From assembly GCF_014155765.1 (NCBI RefSeq), contig NZ_SCKT01000003.1, positions 565,304-629,303 of the forward strand: 64,000 nt of DNA, given 5' to 3'. Positions within the stretch are counted from its first letter, which is position 1, and every line of letters begins with the position of its first letter. The notes beneath the pieces are model-generated. The model ran no database searches. It was not told the DNA's origin and worked only from the letters and a program-made list of their open reading frames with translations. Below are positions 50,677 through 60,630 of this stretch, piece after piece. Source of the stretch: Pantoea dispersa (GTDB lineage Bacteria > Pseudomonadota > Gammaproteobacteria > Enterobacterales > Enterobacteriaceae). The position numbers and the translations under genes were made by a program.

Positions 50677-51557
50677 TCGCCTTAGCGCCCGACGTGGCGA
50701 AACTGAAACAGCAGCACGCTGCACTGTTTGCCGCGCAAAACCGTTATCTGCGGCGCATCGCGCTGATTGCGCTGGCGCTGGTGCTCTACTATCTGTTCTT
50801 CTTCAGCGTGTTCGGCATCGACTGGCAGCGCTTTGTCATCGGCTGCCAGCAGCTCGGACGCTATTTCCTGCGCATGTTCGTCTGGCAGGATTTCGTCAAC
50901 TGGCCGTTTGGCTACTATTTCTCGCAGGTCGGTATCACGCTGGCGATCGTGTTTGCCGGCACGCTCACCGCCACCGTCATCGCGCTGCCGATCTCGTTTC
51001 TGGCGGCGCGCAATGTGATGCACGATCCGCTGACGCGGCCAATATCGCTGCTGGTGCGCCGGCTGCTGGATGTGCTGCGCGGCATCGACATGGCCATCTG
51101 GGGATTGATCTTCGTGCGGGCGGTGGGCATGGGCCCGCTGGCCGGGGTGCTGGCGATTGTGATGCAGGACGTTGGCCTGCTGGGCAAGCTGTATGCCGAA
51201 GGGCATGAAGCGGTTGAACGCTCACCCAGTCGCGGCCTGAGCGCGGTGGGGGCCAACAGCCTGCAAAAACACCGTTACGGCATTTTTACCCAATCGTTTC
51301 CCACCTTTCTCGCGCTGAGTCTGTATCAGATTGAGTCCAACACCCGCTCGGCGGCGGTGCTGGGCTTTGTCGGCGCCGGTGGCGTCGGGCTGGTCTACGC
51401 CGAAAACATGCGCCTGTGGAACTGGGATGTGGTGATGTTCCTGACCGTGATTCTGGTGGTAGTCGTGATGGTGATGGACGCCATCTCCAGCCGGCTGCGT
51501 AAACGCTACATCACCGGGAAAGGGGTGCCGCTGTGGCAGCCTGCCGCGCGCGACTGA
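50673..51557 (+). CDS. phnE: PhnE-like second phosphonate permease
   Basis: 294 residues, about six spans, with IDMAIWGLIFVRAVGMGPLAG, the EAA loop GLSAVGANSLQKHRYGIFTQ and GFVGAGGVGLVYAENMRL. With the preceding gene it forms a heterodimeric PhnE1E2 channel, as in many proteobacterial phosphonate transporters. Its last 47 bases overlap the 3' end of the convergent histidine kinase gene. Confidence 0.92.
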   Translation: MIALAPDVAKLKQQHAALFAAQNRYLRRIALIALALVLYYLFFFSVFGIDWQRFVIGCQQLGRYFLRMFVWQDFVNWPFGYYFSQVGITLAIVFAGTLTATVIALPISFLAARNVMHDPLTRPISLLVRRLLDVLRGIDMAIWGLIFVRAVGMGPLAGVLAIVMQDVGLLGKLYAEGHEAVERSPSRGLSAVGANSLQKHRYGIFTQSFPTFLALSLYQIESNTRSAAVLGFVGAGGVGLVYAENMRLWNWDVVMFLTVILVVVVMVMDAISSRLRKRYITGKGVPLWQPAARD

Positions 51558-54096
51558 GCCGTTCACTGCGCTGCCAGGCGCGCTCCAGCGCCTGCACCAG
51601 CTGCGCCTGCTGCCAGGGTTTCGCCAGCCGTTCACACAGCGGCAGCGTCACCGGCGTCTGGCGCAGATCCTGACCGCTGATCAGCAGGGTGGCCAGCTGT
51701 GGCCACTGCTGCTGCGCCTGACGAATCACATCCGCACCGTTCAGGGCACCCGGCAGCATCAGGTCACTGATCAGCAGATCGATATCCGGCGTCTGGCGCA
51801 GCAGCGTCAGCGCACTCTCGCCATCAGCACACTCCAGCGTCAGATAACCCAGCTGATGCAGATGTTCGCACAGCGTCTGGCGCACCGCCGGCTCGTCATC
51901 CAGCACCAGTATCAGGCGATCGCGGCTGGCGCGCGGCGTCAGCACCGGCGCGCTCACCAGCGGCTGCGCGGCTTCCGGCGCGCGCGGCAGCAGCAGACGC
52001 ACCGTGGTGCCCTGGCCCGGCGCGGTCTCCAGTTCGATCTGTCCGCCGGACTGGCGCACAAATCCGTACACCATCGACAGCCCCAGCCCGCTGCCGCTGC
52101 CGGTGGCTTTGGTGGTAAAGAAGGGTTCAAACACCTGTTCCCGCACCTCGGCGGACATGCCGCAGCCGTGGTCAATCACTTCAATAGTGACGCGGTCGCG
52201 CTTGCCATCGGCCTCCTGAATTCGCTGATTCCAGATGCGCAGGCGGATTTCGCCGCTCTGGCGCTCCATGGCATCGCGCGCGTTCACCACCAGATTCATC
52301 AGGGCGTTCTCCAGCTGGCCGGCATCAATCCACGCCGGCCAGCCGGGGCGCTGCGCATCCACCACCAGATGCTGGCCGGGCAGCAGGGAGTGCTGCAGCA
52401 GCGACTGCAGATTTTCCACCAGCTCCACCACCGCAACGGCACGCGGATAAAGCGCCTGTTTGCGTGAGAAGGCCAGCAGACGCTGCGTCAGCTGAGCGGC
52501 ACGATCGGCGGCCAGCCGCGCGCGCTCAATGCGGCTGGCCAGCGTGCCGGGCGGCAGCTGATCGACAGTCAGCGCCAGGCTGCCGATGATCACCGCTAGC
52601 AAATTATTGAAATCGTGCGCCAGGCCGCCAGTCAGCTGACCGACCGCTTTCATCTTCTGGCTGTGCAGCAGTGCCGCTTCCAGCGCCTTACGTGAGGTGC
52701 GCTCCAGCACCGTGTTGACCATGCCGCGCCGCGGTACCGGGCTGAAGCGCAGTTCCAGCGTGCGGCCATCCGGCAACCTGACTTCCTGCGCGTCGTGCAG
52801 GCTGCTGAGCTGCACATCGACGCGATCGAGCAAACGCTGATAGTGCATGCCGCGATGCAGCTCGCGCGGCGCGAAGCCCAGCAGTTCGGCGTACTGCGCA
52901 TTCCACACCACCAGCTGACCGCTGTTATCAAACAGCGCGAAGCCGTCGCGCATGGCGAGGAAGGTCGATTCCAGCTGGTTACTTTTCTCTTTCAGTAGCT
53001 GCGAGGTGTGCGCCAGCGAAGCGGTGTTGCGGGCGAACACGTTAAAGGCGCGCGCCAGATCGCCCAGCTCATCGCGCCGTGCCAGGCCGGGCACGCTGAC
53101 GCTTTTCTCCCCCTGCGCCAGCCGCGTCATGGCGTGCGCGATGGCGGTAAGGCTGGAGCCGAGATTGCGGTAGATGTAGTAACCGGCGTAACCGGTAATC
53201 AGCAGCGCCAGCAGCATAAACAGACCGATGAAACCGATGATTGAATCCAGTTCCTGATGGGCGGTGGCGCTGCGCGCATCGCTCTGCTGCGCTACCAGCT
53301 CAACGTAGTGAGTGATGTCTTCGTTGAGCATCGCCACCAGCGCCTTGATGCGATACGTGGCGTAGGCGATGGCGATGTCACTCTGCTCCAGCTGACCGGC
53401 CACCGGCAGCAGCTGCTGGCTGGTGCTGACCAGCCGCGCGCGCTGCATCGCCAGCACGCCCTGCAGCGGCAGCGCAGACCAGATCGGCAGCACGCTGTTG
53501 AGCTGTTGCACTGCGGCTTGCGGCGTGGCGGACTGAATTGCCACGGTTAACAGCGCGGCCGTCTGCTGGCGCAGCGGCAGAAACGCACCGTCGCTGGCCA
53601 GCAGGTCGATACGGTTGAGCAGCAGCTGCGCCTGCCACAGGCCGCTGAGCATCACGTTACGCTGTAAATGGCGCTGATGCCCCTCCAGCAGCAGCTGGCT
53701 GATGCTTTGCTCCAGCATCTGGCTGCGCTCGCGGATGCGTGCCAGCAGCGCCGGCTGCTGTGCGGCCAGCGGCGCGCTGGCCAGCTGACTCAGCGACTGC
53801 TGCAGCGCCTGCTGGGTCTGTTGCAGACGCGCCGACTCGCTCTGGTATTCGAGCGCGCCCACCACCTGCGCCAGCCGCACCGCGGCGATGGCGACATTGG
53901 CCGTATCACGCGCCAGCGCCAGGCTGCCGTTCATATCGGCCAGCGTTTGTGCCTGCGCCTGCTCCTGAATGTGACCGGCGTGGCGAAAACCGAAAATAGC
54001 CACCAGGCTCACCGCCAGCGTAACGCTCACCACCAGCAGGTTAAACATCAGCAGGCGCCCGCGCGCGCCGGCGTGCCAGTGCAGACTGTGACTCAT
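51511..54096 (-). CDS. Membrane hybrid histidine kinase (HAMP-PAS-HisKA-HATPase-REC)
   Basis: 861 residues. Span one at about 16-38, an all-helical periplasmic sensor (about 40-285), span two at about 287-305, HAMP, PAS (about 375-465), and HisKA with phospho-acceptor H494 in [11 protein letters not shown]. HATPase follows, with the N box [14 protein letters not shown], the G boxes DHGCGM and [13 protein letters not shown], and then a C-terminal receiver with D778. It resembles TorS/luminal hybrid kinases but has no HPt domain. It is divergent from the sugar operon, and a TorR-type response regulator gene on the same strand lies on the far side of that operon. I infer that the two form one system. 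AAGGAG precedes the ATG. Confidence 0.9.
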   Translation of the reverse strand: MSHSLHWHAGARGRLLMFNLLVVSVTLAVSLVAIFGFRHAGHIQEQAQAQTLADMNGSLALARDTANVAIAAVRLAQVVGALEYQSESARLQQTQQALQQSLSQLASAPLAAQQPALLARIRERSQMLEQSISQLLLEGHQRHLQRNVMLSGLWQAQLLLNRIDLLASDGAFLPLRQQTAALLTVAIQSATPQAAVQQLNSVLPIWSALPLQGVLAMQRARLVSTSQQLLPVAGQLEQSDIAIAYATYRIKALVAMLNEDITHYVELVAQQSDARSATAHQELDSIIGFIGLFMLLALLITGYAGYYIYRNLGSSLTAIAHAMTRLAQGEKSVSVPGLARRDELGDLARAFNVFARNTASLAHTSQLLKEKSNQLESTFLAMRDGFALFDNSGQLVVWNAQYAELLGFAPRELHRGMHYQRLLDRVDVQLSSLHDAQEVRLPDGRTLELRFSPVPRRGMVNTVLERTSRKALEAALLHSQKMKAVGQLTGGLAHDFNNLLAVIIGSLALTVDQLPPGTLASRIERARLAADRAAQLTQRLLAFSRKQALYPRAVAVVELVENLQSLLQHSLLPGQHLVVDAQRPGWPAWIDAGQLENALMNLVVNARDAMERQSGEIRLRIWNQRIQEADGKRDRVTIEVIDHGCGMSAEVREQVFEPFFTTKATGSGSGLGLSMVYGFVRQSGGQIELETAPGQGTTVRLLLPRAPEAAQPLVSAPVLTPRASRDRLILVLDDEPAVRQTLCEHLHQLGYLTLECADGESALTLLRQTPDIDLLISDLMLPGALNGADVIRQAQQQWPQLATLLISGQDLRQTPVTLPLCERLAKPWQQAQLVQALERAWQRSERLSRARQAATAAPLSR

Positions 54097-54152
54097 TGCT
54101 GCCGCTCCTTACCGCTCAACTCCGGCGAGTATAGAAGCGCGGCCGGGGCGCA

Positions 54153-54170
54153 ATATGACAAATATGAACG
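54153..54170. promoter_or_regulatory. Direct repeats resembling tor boxes before the sugar operon
   Basis: ATATGACAA and ATATGAACG stand in tandem with a 9-bp period in the 144-bp gap between the kinase and the ABC ATPase gene. The complement CCGTTCATAT matches the TorR box CTGTTCATAT at 9 of 10 bases as I recall that box. Candidate binding site of the response regulator encoded at 60567-61313. Confidence 0.4.
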
Positions 54171-54240
54171 GCGTCTGACATTTTCCATTTATCTGGCGTT
54201 GCTTAACTCGCGGCTATCCACTGGCAGCAGGAGCCTGAAG

Positions 54241-55746
54241 ATGGCGGCGACACCGATATTAGAAATGCGGGCAATTACCCGGCGCTTCGGCAGCTTCTAT
54301 GCGCTGAAAGGCGTCGACCTGACCGTCTGGCCGGGTGAAGTGCACGCGCTGATGGGCGAAAACGGTGCCGGTAAAAGTACCTTAATGAAGATTCTGGCCG
54401 GCGCGTATACCGCCAGCAGCGGGGAAATTCTTATCGATGGTCAACCCTACACCATCAGAGGCCCGAAAGAGGCGCTGGCGGCAGGGATCACCCTGATTTA
54501 TCAGGAAATCAACCTGGCACCGAATCTGACGGTGGCAGAGAACATCTTTCTCGGCAGTGAAATTTCCCGTGGCGGGCTGGTGAAGCGTCGCCAGATGGCG
54601 GAAGAAGCGCAGCAGGTGATTAACCGCCTTGGCGCGCAGTTCAGCGCCACCGATCTGGTGAGCCGCCTGAGCATCGCCGAGCAGCAGCAGGTGGAAATTG
54701 CCCGCGCGCTGCATCGCAACAGCCGCATCCTGGTGATGGACGAACCCACCGCTGCGCTCTCAAACCGCGAAACCGAACAGCTGTTTGCACTGATCAAACG
54801 CCTGCGCAGCGAAGGCATGGCGATCATCTACATCAGCCACCGCATGGCGGAAGTGTATGAACTCTCCGATCGCGTCAGCGTGCTGCGCGACGGCCAGTAC
54901 GTCGGCAGCCTGACGCGCGAACAGCTGAACGCCAGCGAACTGGTGCGCATGATGGTTGGCCGTCCGCTCAGCGATCTGTTCAACAAAGATCGCGCCATTA
55001 GCTTCGGCGAAATTCGTCTGGCGGTAAATCATCTGACCGACAACCGCAAAGTGCATCCCTGCAGCCTGGCGGTGCGCGCCGGGGAGATTGTCGGGCTGGC
55101 CGGGCTGGTCGGTGCCGGCCGCAGCGAGCTGGCGCAGCTGATTTTTGGTGTGCATCAGCCAGCCGGCGGGGAAATCTGGATCGACGGTGAAAAAGTACAG
55201 ATTCACTCGCCGCGAGACGCCATTGCGCGCGGCATCGGTTTCCTGACCGAAAACCGCAAAGAGCAGGGGCTGTTTCTGGAACTGGCGGCGCAGGAAAACA
55301 TCGTGATGGCCACGCTTGAGCGCGATGCCAGCTACGGCCTGCTTAACCGGCGCAAAGGGCAGAAGATCGCCAGCGAGGCGATTCAATCACTGAATATCCG
55401 CGTGCCGCACGCCCAGGTGCGCGCTGGCGGCTTATCCGGCGGCAACCAGCAGAAGCTGCTGATTTCGCGCTGGGTATCGATAGCGCCGCGCATCCTGATT
55501 CTGGATGAGCCGACGCGCGGCGTGGATGTCGGCGCCAAGAGTGAAATCTACCGCATGATGAACCAGATGGCGCAGCAGGGGGTGGCAATTTTGATGATCT
55601 CCAGCGAGCTGCCGGAAGTGGTGGGCATGAGCGACCGCGTGTACGTGATGCGCGAAGGCACCATCGCCGGCGAGCTGAGCGGCGAGCAGATTAGCCAGGA
55701 AAACATAATGACACTGGCCACCGGCGCGCAGCCGGTCCAGGCCTGA
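54241..55746 (+). CDS. RbsA-type sugar ABC transporter ATPase
   Basis: 501 residues with two ABC domains: first Walker [10 protein letters not shown] and [14 protein letters not shown]; second with the degenerate GLVGAGRSE, the LSGGNQQKL signature and [13 protein letters not shown]. The ATG at 54241 has AGGAG seven bases before it; the long frame open upstream is antisense to the kinase gene. First gene of the six-gene sugar operon. Confidence 0.94.
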   Translation: MAATPILEMRAITRRFGSFYALKGVDLTVWPGEVHALMGENGAGKSTLMKILAGAYTASSGEILIDGQPYTIRGPKEALAAGITLIYQEINLAPNLTVAENIFLGSEISRGGLVKRRQMAEEAQQVINRLGAQFSATDLVSRLSIAEQQQVEIARALHRNSRILVMDEPTAALSNRETEQLFALIKRLRSEGMAIIYISHRMAEVYELSDRVSVLRDGQYVGSLTREQLNASELVRMMVGRPLSDLFNKDRAISFGEIRLAVNHLTDNRKVHPCSLAVRAGEIVGLAGLVGAGRSELAQLIFGVHQPAGGEIWIDGEKVQIHSPRDAIARGIGFLTENRKEQGLFLELAAQENIVMATLERDASYGLLNRRKGQKIASEAIQSLNIRVPHAQVRAGGLSGGNQQKLLISRWVSIAPRILILDEPTRGVDVGAKSEIYRMMNQMAQQGVAILMISSELPEVVGMSDRVYVMREGTIAGELSGEQISQENIMTLATGAQPVQA

Positions 55747-55756
55747 GGAGACGGGA

Positions 55757-56740
55757 ATGACCAGTGAAACCGCACGCGTAAAAAGTCCAACGCTAAAACG
55801 TGCGTTGATGAGTGACCTGCTGCAAACCGTGGGTATTTTGCCGATTCTGATCCTGATCGTGGCGGTATTTGGCTTTGTCGCCCCGAACTTTTTTACTGAA
55901 GCTAACCTGCTGAATATCACGCGTCAGGCCTCCATCAACATTGTGCTGGCGGCGGGCATGACGTTTGTCATTCTCACCGGCGGCATTGACCTGTCGGTTG
56001 GCTCAATGCTGGGTACCACGGCGGTGGTGGCGATGGTGGTGTCGCTCGATCCGGCGTTTGCCGGGCTGACCATCCCCGCCGCGCTCGGAGCCGGGCTGAT
56101 CATGGGGCTGTTCAACGGCATTCTGGTCGCCTGGGCGGGCCTGCCGCCGTTTATCGTCACGCTGGGCACCTATACCGCGCTGCGCGGGGCGGCCTATCTG
56201 CTGGCTAACGGCACCACGGTGATCAACTCGGATATCAACTTTGAGTGGATAGGCAACGGTTATCTCGGACCGATCCCGTGGCTGATTATCATTGCCTTTG
56301 CGGTGATTGCGCTGTGCTGGTTTATTTTGCGCCGCACCACGCTTGGCGTGCACATCTATGCGGTGGGCGGCAACATGCAGGCAGCACGCCTCACCGGTAT
56401 TAAAGTCGGCGCGGTACTGGTGTTTGTCTACGCCATGAGCGGCCTGCTGTCCGGGCTGGGTGGCCTGATGAGCGCATCGCGCTTGTACAGCGCTAACGGC
56501 AACCTCGGCGTGGGCTATGAGCTGGACGCGATCGCCGCGGTGATTCTGGGCGGGACCAGCTTTGTCGGCGGCATTGGCACCATTACCGGCACGCTGATTG
56601 GCGCGCTGATTATCGCCACGCTGAACAACGGCATGACGCTGATGGGCGTGTCGTACTTCTGGCAACTGGTGATTAAGGGCGGGGTGATCATTATTGCGGT
56701 GCTGATCGATAAGTACCGTACGCGGCATCACGTGGGGTGA
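55757..56740 (+). CDS. RbsC-type sugar ABC transporter permease
   Basis: 327 residues, about ten spans, with FVILTGGIDLSVGSMLGT, AWAGLPPFIVTLGTYTALRG and the coupling region DAIAAVILGGTSFVGGIGTI. GAGGAGACGGG precedes the ATG. A block of palindromic repeats separates it from the binding-protein gene. Confidence 0.93.
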   Translation: MTSETARVKSPTLKRALMSDLLQTVGILPILILIVAVFGFVAPNFFTEANLLNITRQASINIVLAAGMTFVILTGGIDLSVGSMLGTTAVVAMVVSLDPAFAGLTIPAALGAGLIMGLFNGILVAWAGLPPFIVTLGTYTALRGAAYLLANGTTVINSDINFEWIGNGYLGPIPWLIIIAFAVIALCWFILRRTTLGVHIYAVGGNMQAARLTGIKVGAVLVFVYAMSGLLSGLGGLMSASRLYSANGNLGVGYELDAIAAVILGGTSFVGGIGTITGTLIGALIIATLNNGMTLMGVSYFWQLVIKGGVIIIAVLIDKYRTRHHVG

Positions 56741-56756
56741 GGGGCGGGCGCTGGCT

Positions 56757-56984
56757 TTGGCCCTCACCCCAACCCTCTCCCGCTTGCGGGAGAGGGGGCT
56801 GTCCGGAGCGAAGAGGTAACTAACGTGCTTCACCTGAACACCATGCAGAACGGTTCCCTCTCCCGCGGGCGGGAGAGGGGGCTGTCCGGAGGGAAGATTT
56901 AGAAAACAAGTGCTTCACCTGAACACCACGCAGAACGGTTCCCTCTCCCGCGGGCGGGAGAGGGCCAGGGTGAGGGCAAAGGCA
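56757..56984. repeat. Family 2 palindromic repeats between permease and binding-protein genes
   Basis: Three CCCTCTCCCGC/GCGGGAGAGGG hairpins at about 56772-56797, 56857-56879 and 56939-56964. The second and third sit in a duplicated segment of about 80 bp (both preceded by GTGCTTCACCTGAACACCA and GCAGAACGGTT). CCCTCACCCCAACCC opens the block and GGGTGAGGGC closes it. Confidence 0.85.
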
Positions 56985-57023
56985 ATCAGGGCATAAAACC
57001 AAAAAAGCAGGAGAACATCGACT

Positions 57024-57962
57024 ATGCGTTTTAATCCGATTATCACCGGACTGCTGGCCGCGACGCTGTTCAGTGCGCCATTTGTGCAGGCCAAAGAACT
57101 GAAATCCATCGGCGTGACGGTGGGCGATCTGGCTAACCCGTTCTTCGTCCAGATCACCAAAGGGGCGGAGCTCAAGGCGCGTCAGCTGGCGGGCGATAAG
57201 GTCAACGTGACGCTGGTCTCCAGCGGCTATGATCTTGGCCAGCAGGTGGCGCAGATTGACAACTTCATTGCCGCTAAAGTGGATATGATCATCCTCAACG
57301 CCGCTGACTCCAAAGGCATCGCGCCGGCGGTGAAGCGCGCGCGTGATGCCGGCATCGTGGTAGTGGCGGTGGACGTGGCTGCGGACGGTGCTAATGCCAC
57401 CATCACCTCTGACAACACCCAGGCCGGGGCTATGGCCTGTAAATACATCTCCGACCGCCTGAAAGCCAAAGGCAACGTGGTCATCATCAACGGACCACCG
57501 GTGTCAGCGGTGCAGAACCGCGTGGAAGGCTGCATGAATGAGCTGAAAACCCACCCGGATATCAAACTGCTCTCTTACAACCAGAACGCCAAAGGCAGTC
57601 GCGAAGGCGGACTGGAAGTGATGACCGGCCTGCTGTCGGCCAACCCGAAGATTGATGCCGTATTCGCTATCAACGATCCTACCGCTATCGGTGCCGATCT
57701 GGCGGCGAAACAGGCGCAGCGCAACGAATTCTTTATCGTCGGCGTCGATGGATCGCCAGACGGCGAAGAGGCGCTGAAGCGCAAAGGCTCGCTGTTTGTC
57801 GCGACGCCAGCCCAGGATCCGCAGGTGATGGCGGCCAAAGCGGTTGAGATTGGCTATGACATCCTGCAGGGCAAGCCAGCGCCGGATAAGCCGGTGCTGA
57901 TTCCGGTAACGCTGATCGATCGTAACAATGTCAGCAGCTACAAAGGCTGGACGGTGAAATAA
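57024..57962 (+). CDS. RbsB-type sugar-binding protein of the two-component-bracketed operon
   Basis: 312 residues. Signal peptide 1-23 (ends VQA, then KELKS). Peripla_BP_4 fold: IGVTVGDLANPFFVQITKGA, DMIILNAADSKGIAPAVKRA, GIVVVAVDVAADGANATITS, VFAINDPTAIGADLAAKQ and GVDGSPDGEEALKRKG. Two Cys (in MACKYISD and VEGCMNEL) may form a disulfide, an arrangement seen in some binding proteins. It binds the sugar for the operon's importer. Because the adjacent kinase has a TorS-like helical sensor, it might also act as a TorT-like sensor partner; this is inference. Confidence 0.92.
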   Translation: MRFNPIITGLLAATLFSAPFVQAKELKSIGVTVGDLANPFFVQITKGAELKARQLAGDKVNVTLVSSGYDLGQQVAQIDNFIAAKVDMIILNAADSKGIAPAVKRARDAGIVVVAVDVAADGANATITSDNTQAGAMACKYISDRLKAKGNVVIINGPPVSAVQNRVEGCMNELKTHPDIKLLSYNQNAKGSREGGLEVMTGLLSANPKIDAVFAINDPTAIGADLAAKQAQRNEFFIVGVDGSPDGEEALKRKGSLFVATPAQDPQVMAAKAVEIGYDILQGKPAPDKPVLIPVTLIDRNNVSSYKGWTVK

Positions 57963-58019
57963 GCCACACGGGCGTCGCGGTGCACCTTGCGCGCCGCGAC
58001 GTCCGCCGGAGACGCAGCT

Positions 58020-58703
58020 ATGCAACGTTCCGAAGTTAACGCTATTTTGCAACTGACCCGCGAATTCTTTCTGCGGCAGGATGTGCATCTGCCGCCGTGG
58101 GCCGATTACGGTCTCAGCCAGTGGCGCGCGCTGGACACCTCAGCCGCCGCCGAACTGCTGGCGCTGCACCTCGGCTGGGATGTCACCAGTTTTGGTGCCG
58201 ATGATTTCAGCCAGACCGGCCTGACGCTGTTTACCCTGCGCAACGGTTCACGCGGCGGACAACCGTGGGGCAAACCGTATGCGGAGAAGATCATGCACGT
58301 GCGCGAAGGGCAGGTGACGCCGATGCATTATCATCCGCAAAAAATGGAAGACATCATCAACCGCGGCGGTGGCAACCTGATTGTCACGCTACACAATCGC
58401 GACGGCGATCGGCTGGCGGATACGCCGGTACAGGTCACGCTGGATGGCATCTGCCAGACTCATGCCGCCGGTTCCCAACTGCGGCTGTCACCGGGCGAAA
58501 GCGTCACGTTACTGCCCGGTGTCTGGCACAGCTTCTGGGGCGAAACCGGCTACGGCGATGTGCTGGTGGGCGAAGTCTCCATGCCCAATGACGATGAGCA
58601 CGACAACGTCTTTCTTACCCCGCTGGCGCGCTTTAATCCGATTGATGAGGATGAAGCGCCGCGCTGGCTGCTGTGTAACGAATATCACCGCTGGCTGGCA
58701 TAA
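58020..58703 (+). CDS. D-lyxose isomerase-like cupin sugar isomerase
   Basis: 227 residues, the same length as the D-lyxose isomerase of pathogenic E. coli. Metal ligands fit that enzyme: H103 and H105 in TPMHYHPQKMEDIINRGGG, E110, and H170 in LPGVWHSFWGE. WGKPYAEKIMHVREGQ is also shared. These enzymes interconvert D-lyxose and D-xylulose and, in part, D-mannose and D-fructose. The ATG at 58020 has GGAG eight bases before it. The enzyme fits the aldose-to-ketose step before the kinase and aldolase. Confidence 0.85.
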   Translation: MQRSEVNAILQLTREFFLRQDVHLPPWADYGLSQWRALDTSAAAELLALHLGWDVTSFGADDFSQTGLTLFTLRNGSRGGQPWGKPYAEKIMHVREGQVTPMHYHPQKMEDIINRGGGNLIVTLHNRDGDRLADTPVQVTLDGICQTHAAGSQLRLSPGESVTLLPGVWHSFWGETGYGDVLVGEVSMPNDDEHDNVFLTPLARFNPIDEDEAPRWLLCNEYHRWLA

Positions 58704-58715
58704 CAGGAGTGTTTC

Positions 58716-59576
58716 ATGGCACTGATCTCTCTGGCGCAGGGCCTCGCCCATGCGCAGCAGCACGGTTACGCGCTCGGCGCGTTCAACGTTCTCGATACCC
58801 ACTTTCTGCGCGCGCTGTTCCATGCGGCGGAGCAGCAGCGTTCGCCGTTTATCATCAACATTGCCGAGGTGCATTTTAAATACGTCAGCCTGGAACCGCT
58901 AATCGCCGCTATCCGTGCCGAAGCGGCGCTAAACGCCATCCCGGTGGTGCTCAACCTTGATCATGGCCTGCATTTTGATGCGGTGATGCAGGCAATTCGC
59001 CTCGGCTTCACCTCGGTAATGTTCGATGGTTCAACCCTGAGCTATGACGAGAACATTCGCCAGACGCGGGAAGTGGTGAAGATGTGCCACGCGCTGGGTA
59101 TTTCGGTTGAGGCCGAGCTGGGCGCCGTGGGCGGCGATGAGGGGGGCGCGCTGTTTGGCGAAGCGGACAGCAATAAATTCACCGACCCGGCGCTGGCGGC
59201 GGAATTTGTCCAGGCAACCGGCATCGACTGCCTCGCAGTGGCCATCGGCAACGCGCACGGCAAATACAAAGGCGAGCCAAAGCTTGATTTTGACCGTCTG
59301 GCGGCGATTCGCGCAGCGGCCGGCATTCCGCTGGTGCTGCACGGTGGTTCCGGCATCAGCGACGCCGATTTCCGTCGCGCCATCAGCCTCGGCATCCACA
59401 AAATCAACTTCTACACCGGTATGTCGCAGGCGGCGCTCGGGGCGATTGAAACGCAAATCACCCAGCGCGACGTGCGCTACGACTCGTTCGCCGAACTGTT
59501 AATGGCGGTCGAACGCGACATCGCCAGCGTTGTGGCCCAGCAGATGCAGGTGTTTGGCAGCGCCGGGAGGGCCTGA
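58716..59576 (+). CDS. Class II (zinc) ketose-phosphate aldolase
   Basis: 286 residues of the FbaA/KbaY/GatY family. Zinc ligands H83 (NLDHGLHFDAV), H181 (IGNAHGKYKGEP) and H209 (LVLHGGSGISD), and the catalytic D82 are present, as are MFDGSTLSYDENI and EAELGAVGG. It should cleave a ketose (bis)phosphate into DHAP plus an aldehyde. The substrate is probably the product of the neighbouring PfkB kinase, such as a ketose 1-phosphate, or fructose/tagatose 1,6-bisphosphate. Confidence 0.92.
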   Translation: MALISLAQGLAHAQQHGYALGAFNVLDTHFLRALFHAAEQQRSPFIINIAEVHFKYVSLEPLIAAIRAEAALNAIPVVLNLDHGLHFDAVMQAIRLGFTSVMFDGSTLSYDENIRQTREVVKMCHALGISVEAELGAVGGDEGGALFGEADSNKFTDPALAAEFVQATGIDCLAVAIGNAHGKYKGEPKLDFDRLAAIRAAAGIPLVLHGGSGISDADFRRAISLGIHKINFYTGMSQAALGAIETQITQRDVRYDSFAELLMAVERDIASVVAQQMQVFGSAGRA

Positions 59577-59577
59577 C

Positions 59578-60630
59578 ATGGCAGCACGCAACGGCATTCT
59601 GGCGGCGGGTAACATGCTGGTGGATCACGTGCAGCGCATCAGCCACTGGCCAGAACAGGGCTGGCTGGCGGAGATTAGCCACAGCGAGAAATGCAGCGGC
59701 GGTGCAGCGCTGAATGTGCTGTTTACCCTGGCGCGCATGCAGGTCGGTCTGCCGCTGGCCGCCGTGGGGATGCTGGGCGAGGACAGCGACGGCGATTATC
59801 TGCTGCAGCTGCTGGATGAACATCATGTGGATCGTCAGCACGTGCAGCGCACCGGTGCGGCAGCCACGGCGATGACGCAGGTGATGACCGCGCCGGACGG
59901 TCAGCGCACCTTTTTTCATGCGCGCGGGGCCAATGCGCAGCTCGATGTGGCGCACTTCGCTCACCTTGCCACCGCGCACCGCATCTTCCACCTCGGCTAT
60001 CTGTTGTTACTGGATAAGCTCGACCAGCCCGATGCGCAGTACGGTACCCGCAGTGCCCGGCTGCTGGCGGAGATGCAGCAGCGCGGCTATCTCACCTCGC
60101 TCGATCTGGTTTCGCGCGCCGGCGAGTATCAGACGCTGGTGAAGCCGGCACTGCGCTGGCTCGATTATCTGGTGATTAACGAACTGGAAGCGCAGGCGCT
60201 CACCGGCATCGAGCTGCGCAGCAGTGGTACGCTGGCGTCGCCGGCGGCGTTTGCTGCGGCGGCACGCTGGCTGCTGGCGCAGGGTGTGCGCCAGCGCGTG
60301 GTGATTCATGCACCAGAAGGCGCCTGGGGCCAGCAGCCAGCGGGCGACGGCCTGTGGCAGCCCGCCTGGTGCTTAGCGGCAGAGGAGATTGTCGGCAGCG
60401 TCGGGGCAGGCGATGCGTTCTGCGCCGGCGTGCTGTACGCCAGCCATCAGAACTACAGCCTGCAGCAGACGTTAAAGCTGGCCCATACCTGCGCGAGCTT
60501 TAATCTGCATGCGGCCAACGCGCTGGACGGCATCCGGCCACTGAGCGAGATGCAGCGCTGGATGGATCAGGCGATTTGCGTTTCGCGCGCCGCGGCGGAC
60601 GGGCGCATCACATCGGCGGAAAAAACATAG
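59578..60630 (+). CDS. PfkB-family carbohydrate kinase
   Basis: 350 residues: GILAAGNMLVDHVQRI at the start, GGAALNVLFTLARM, LVINELEAQALTG and the catalytic GSVGAGDAFCAGVLYA with D279. PfkB enzymes phosphorylate sugars or sugar phosphates with ATP. Its place after the isomerase and the class II aldolase suggests ketose phosphorylation before aldol cleavage. GGGAGG precedes the ATG. Its 3' end overlaps the convergent response regulator gene by 64 bases. Confidence 0.92.
   Translation: MAARNGILAAGNMLVDHVQRISHWPEQGWLAEISHSEKCSGGAALNVLFTLARMQVGLPLAAVGMLGEDSDGDYLLQLLDEHHVDRQHVQRTGAAATAMTQVMTAPDGQRTFFHARGANAQLDVAHFAHLATAHRIFHLGYLLLLDKLDQPDAQYGTRSARLLAEMQQRGYLTSLDLVSRAGEYQTLVKPALRWLDYLVINELEAQALTGIELRSSGTLASPAAFAAAARWLLAQGVRQRVVIHAPEGAWGQQPAGDGLWQPAWCLAAEEIVGSVGAGDAFCAGVLYASHQNYSLQQTLKLAHTCASFNLHAANALDGIRPLSEMQRWMDQAICVSRAAADGRITSAEKT

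Noticed and set aside
53668-54240. Upstream extension of the RbsA-type ATPase frame
   Set aside because: The extension is antisense to the histidine kinase gene. The ATG at 54241 has a good ribosome site and matches the family start.
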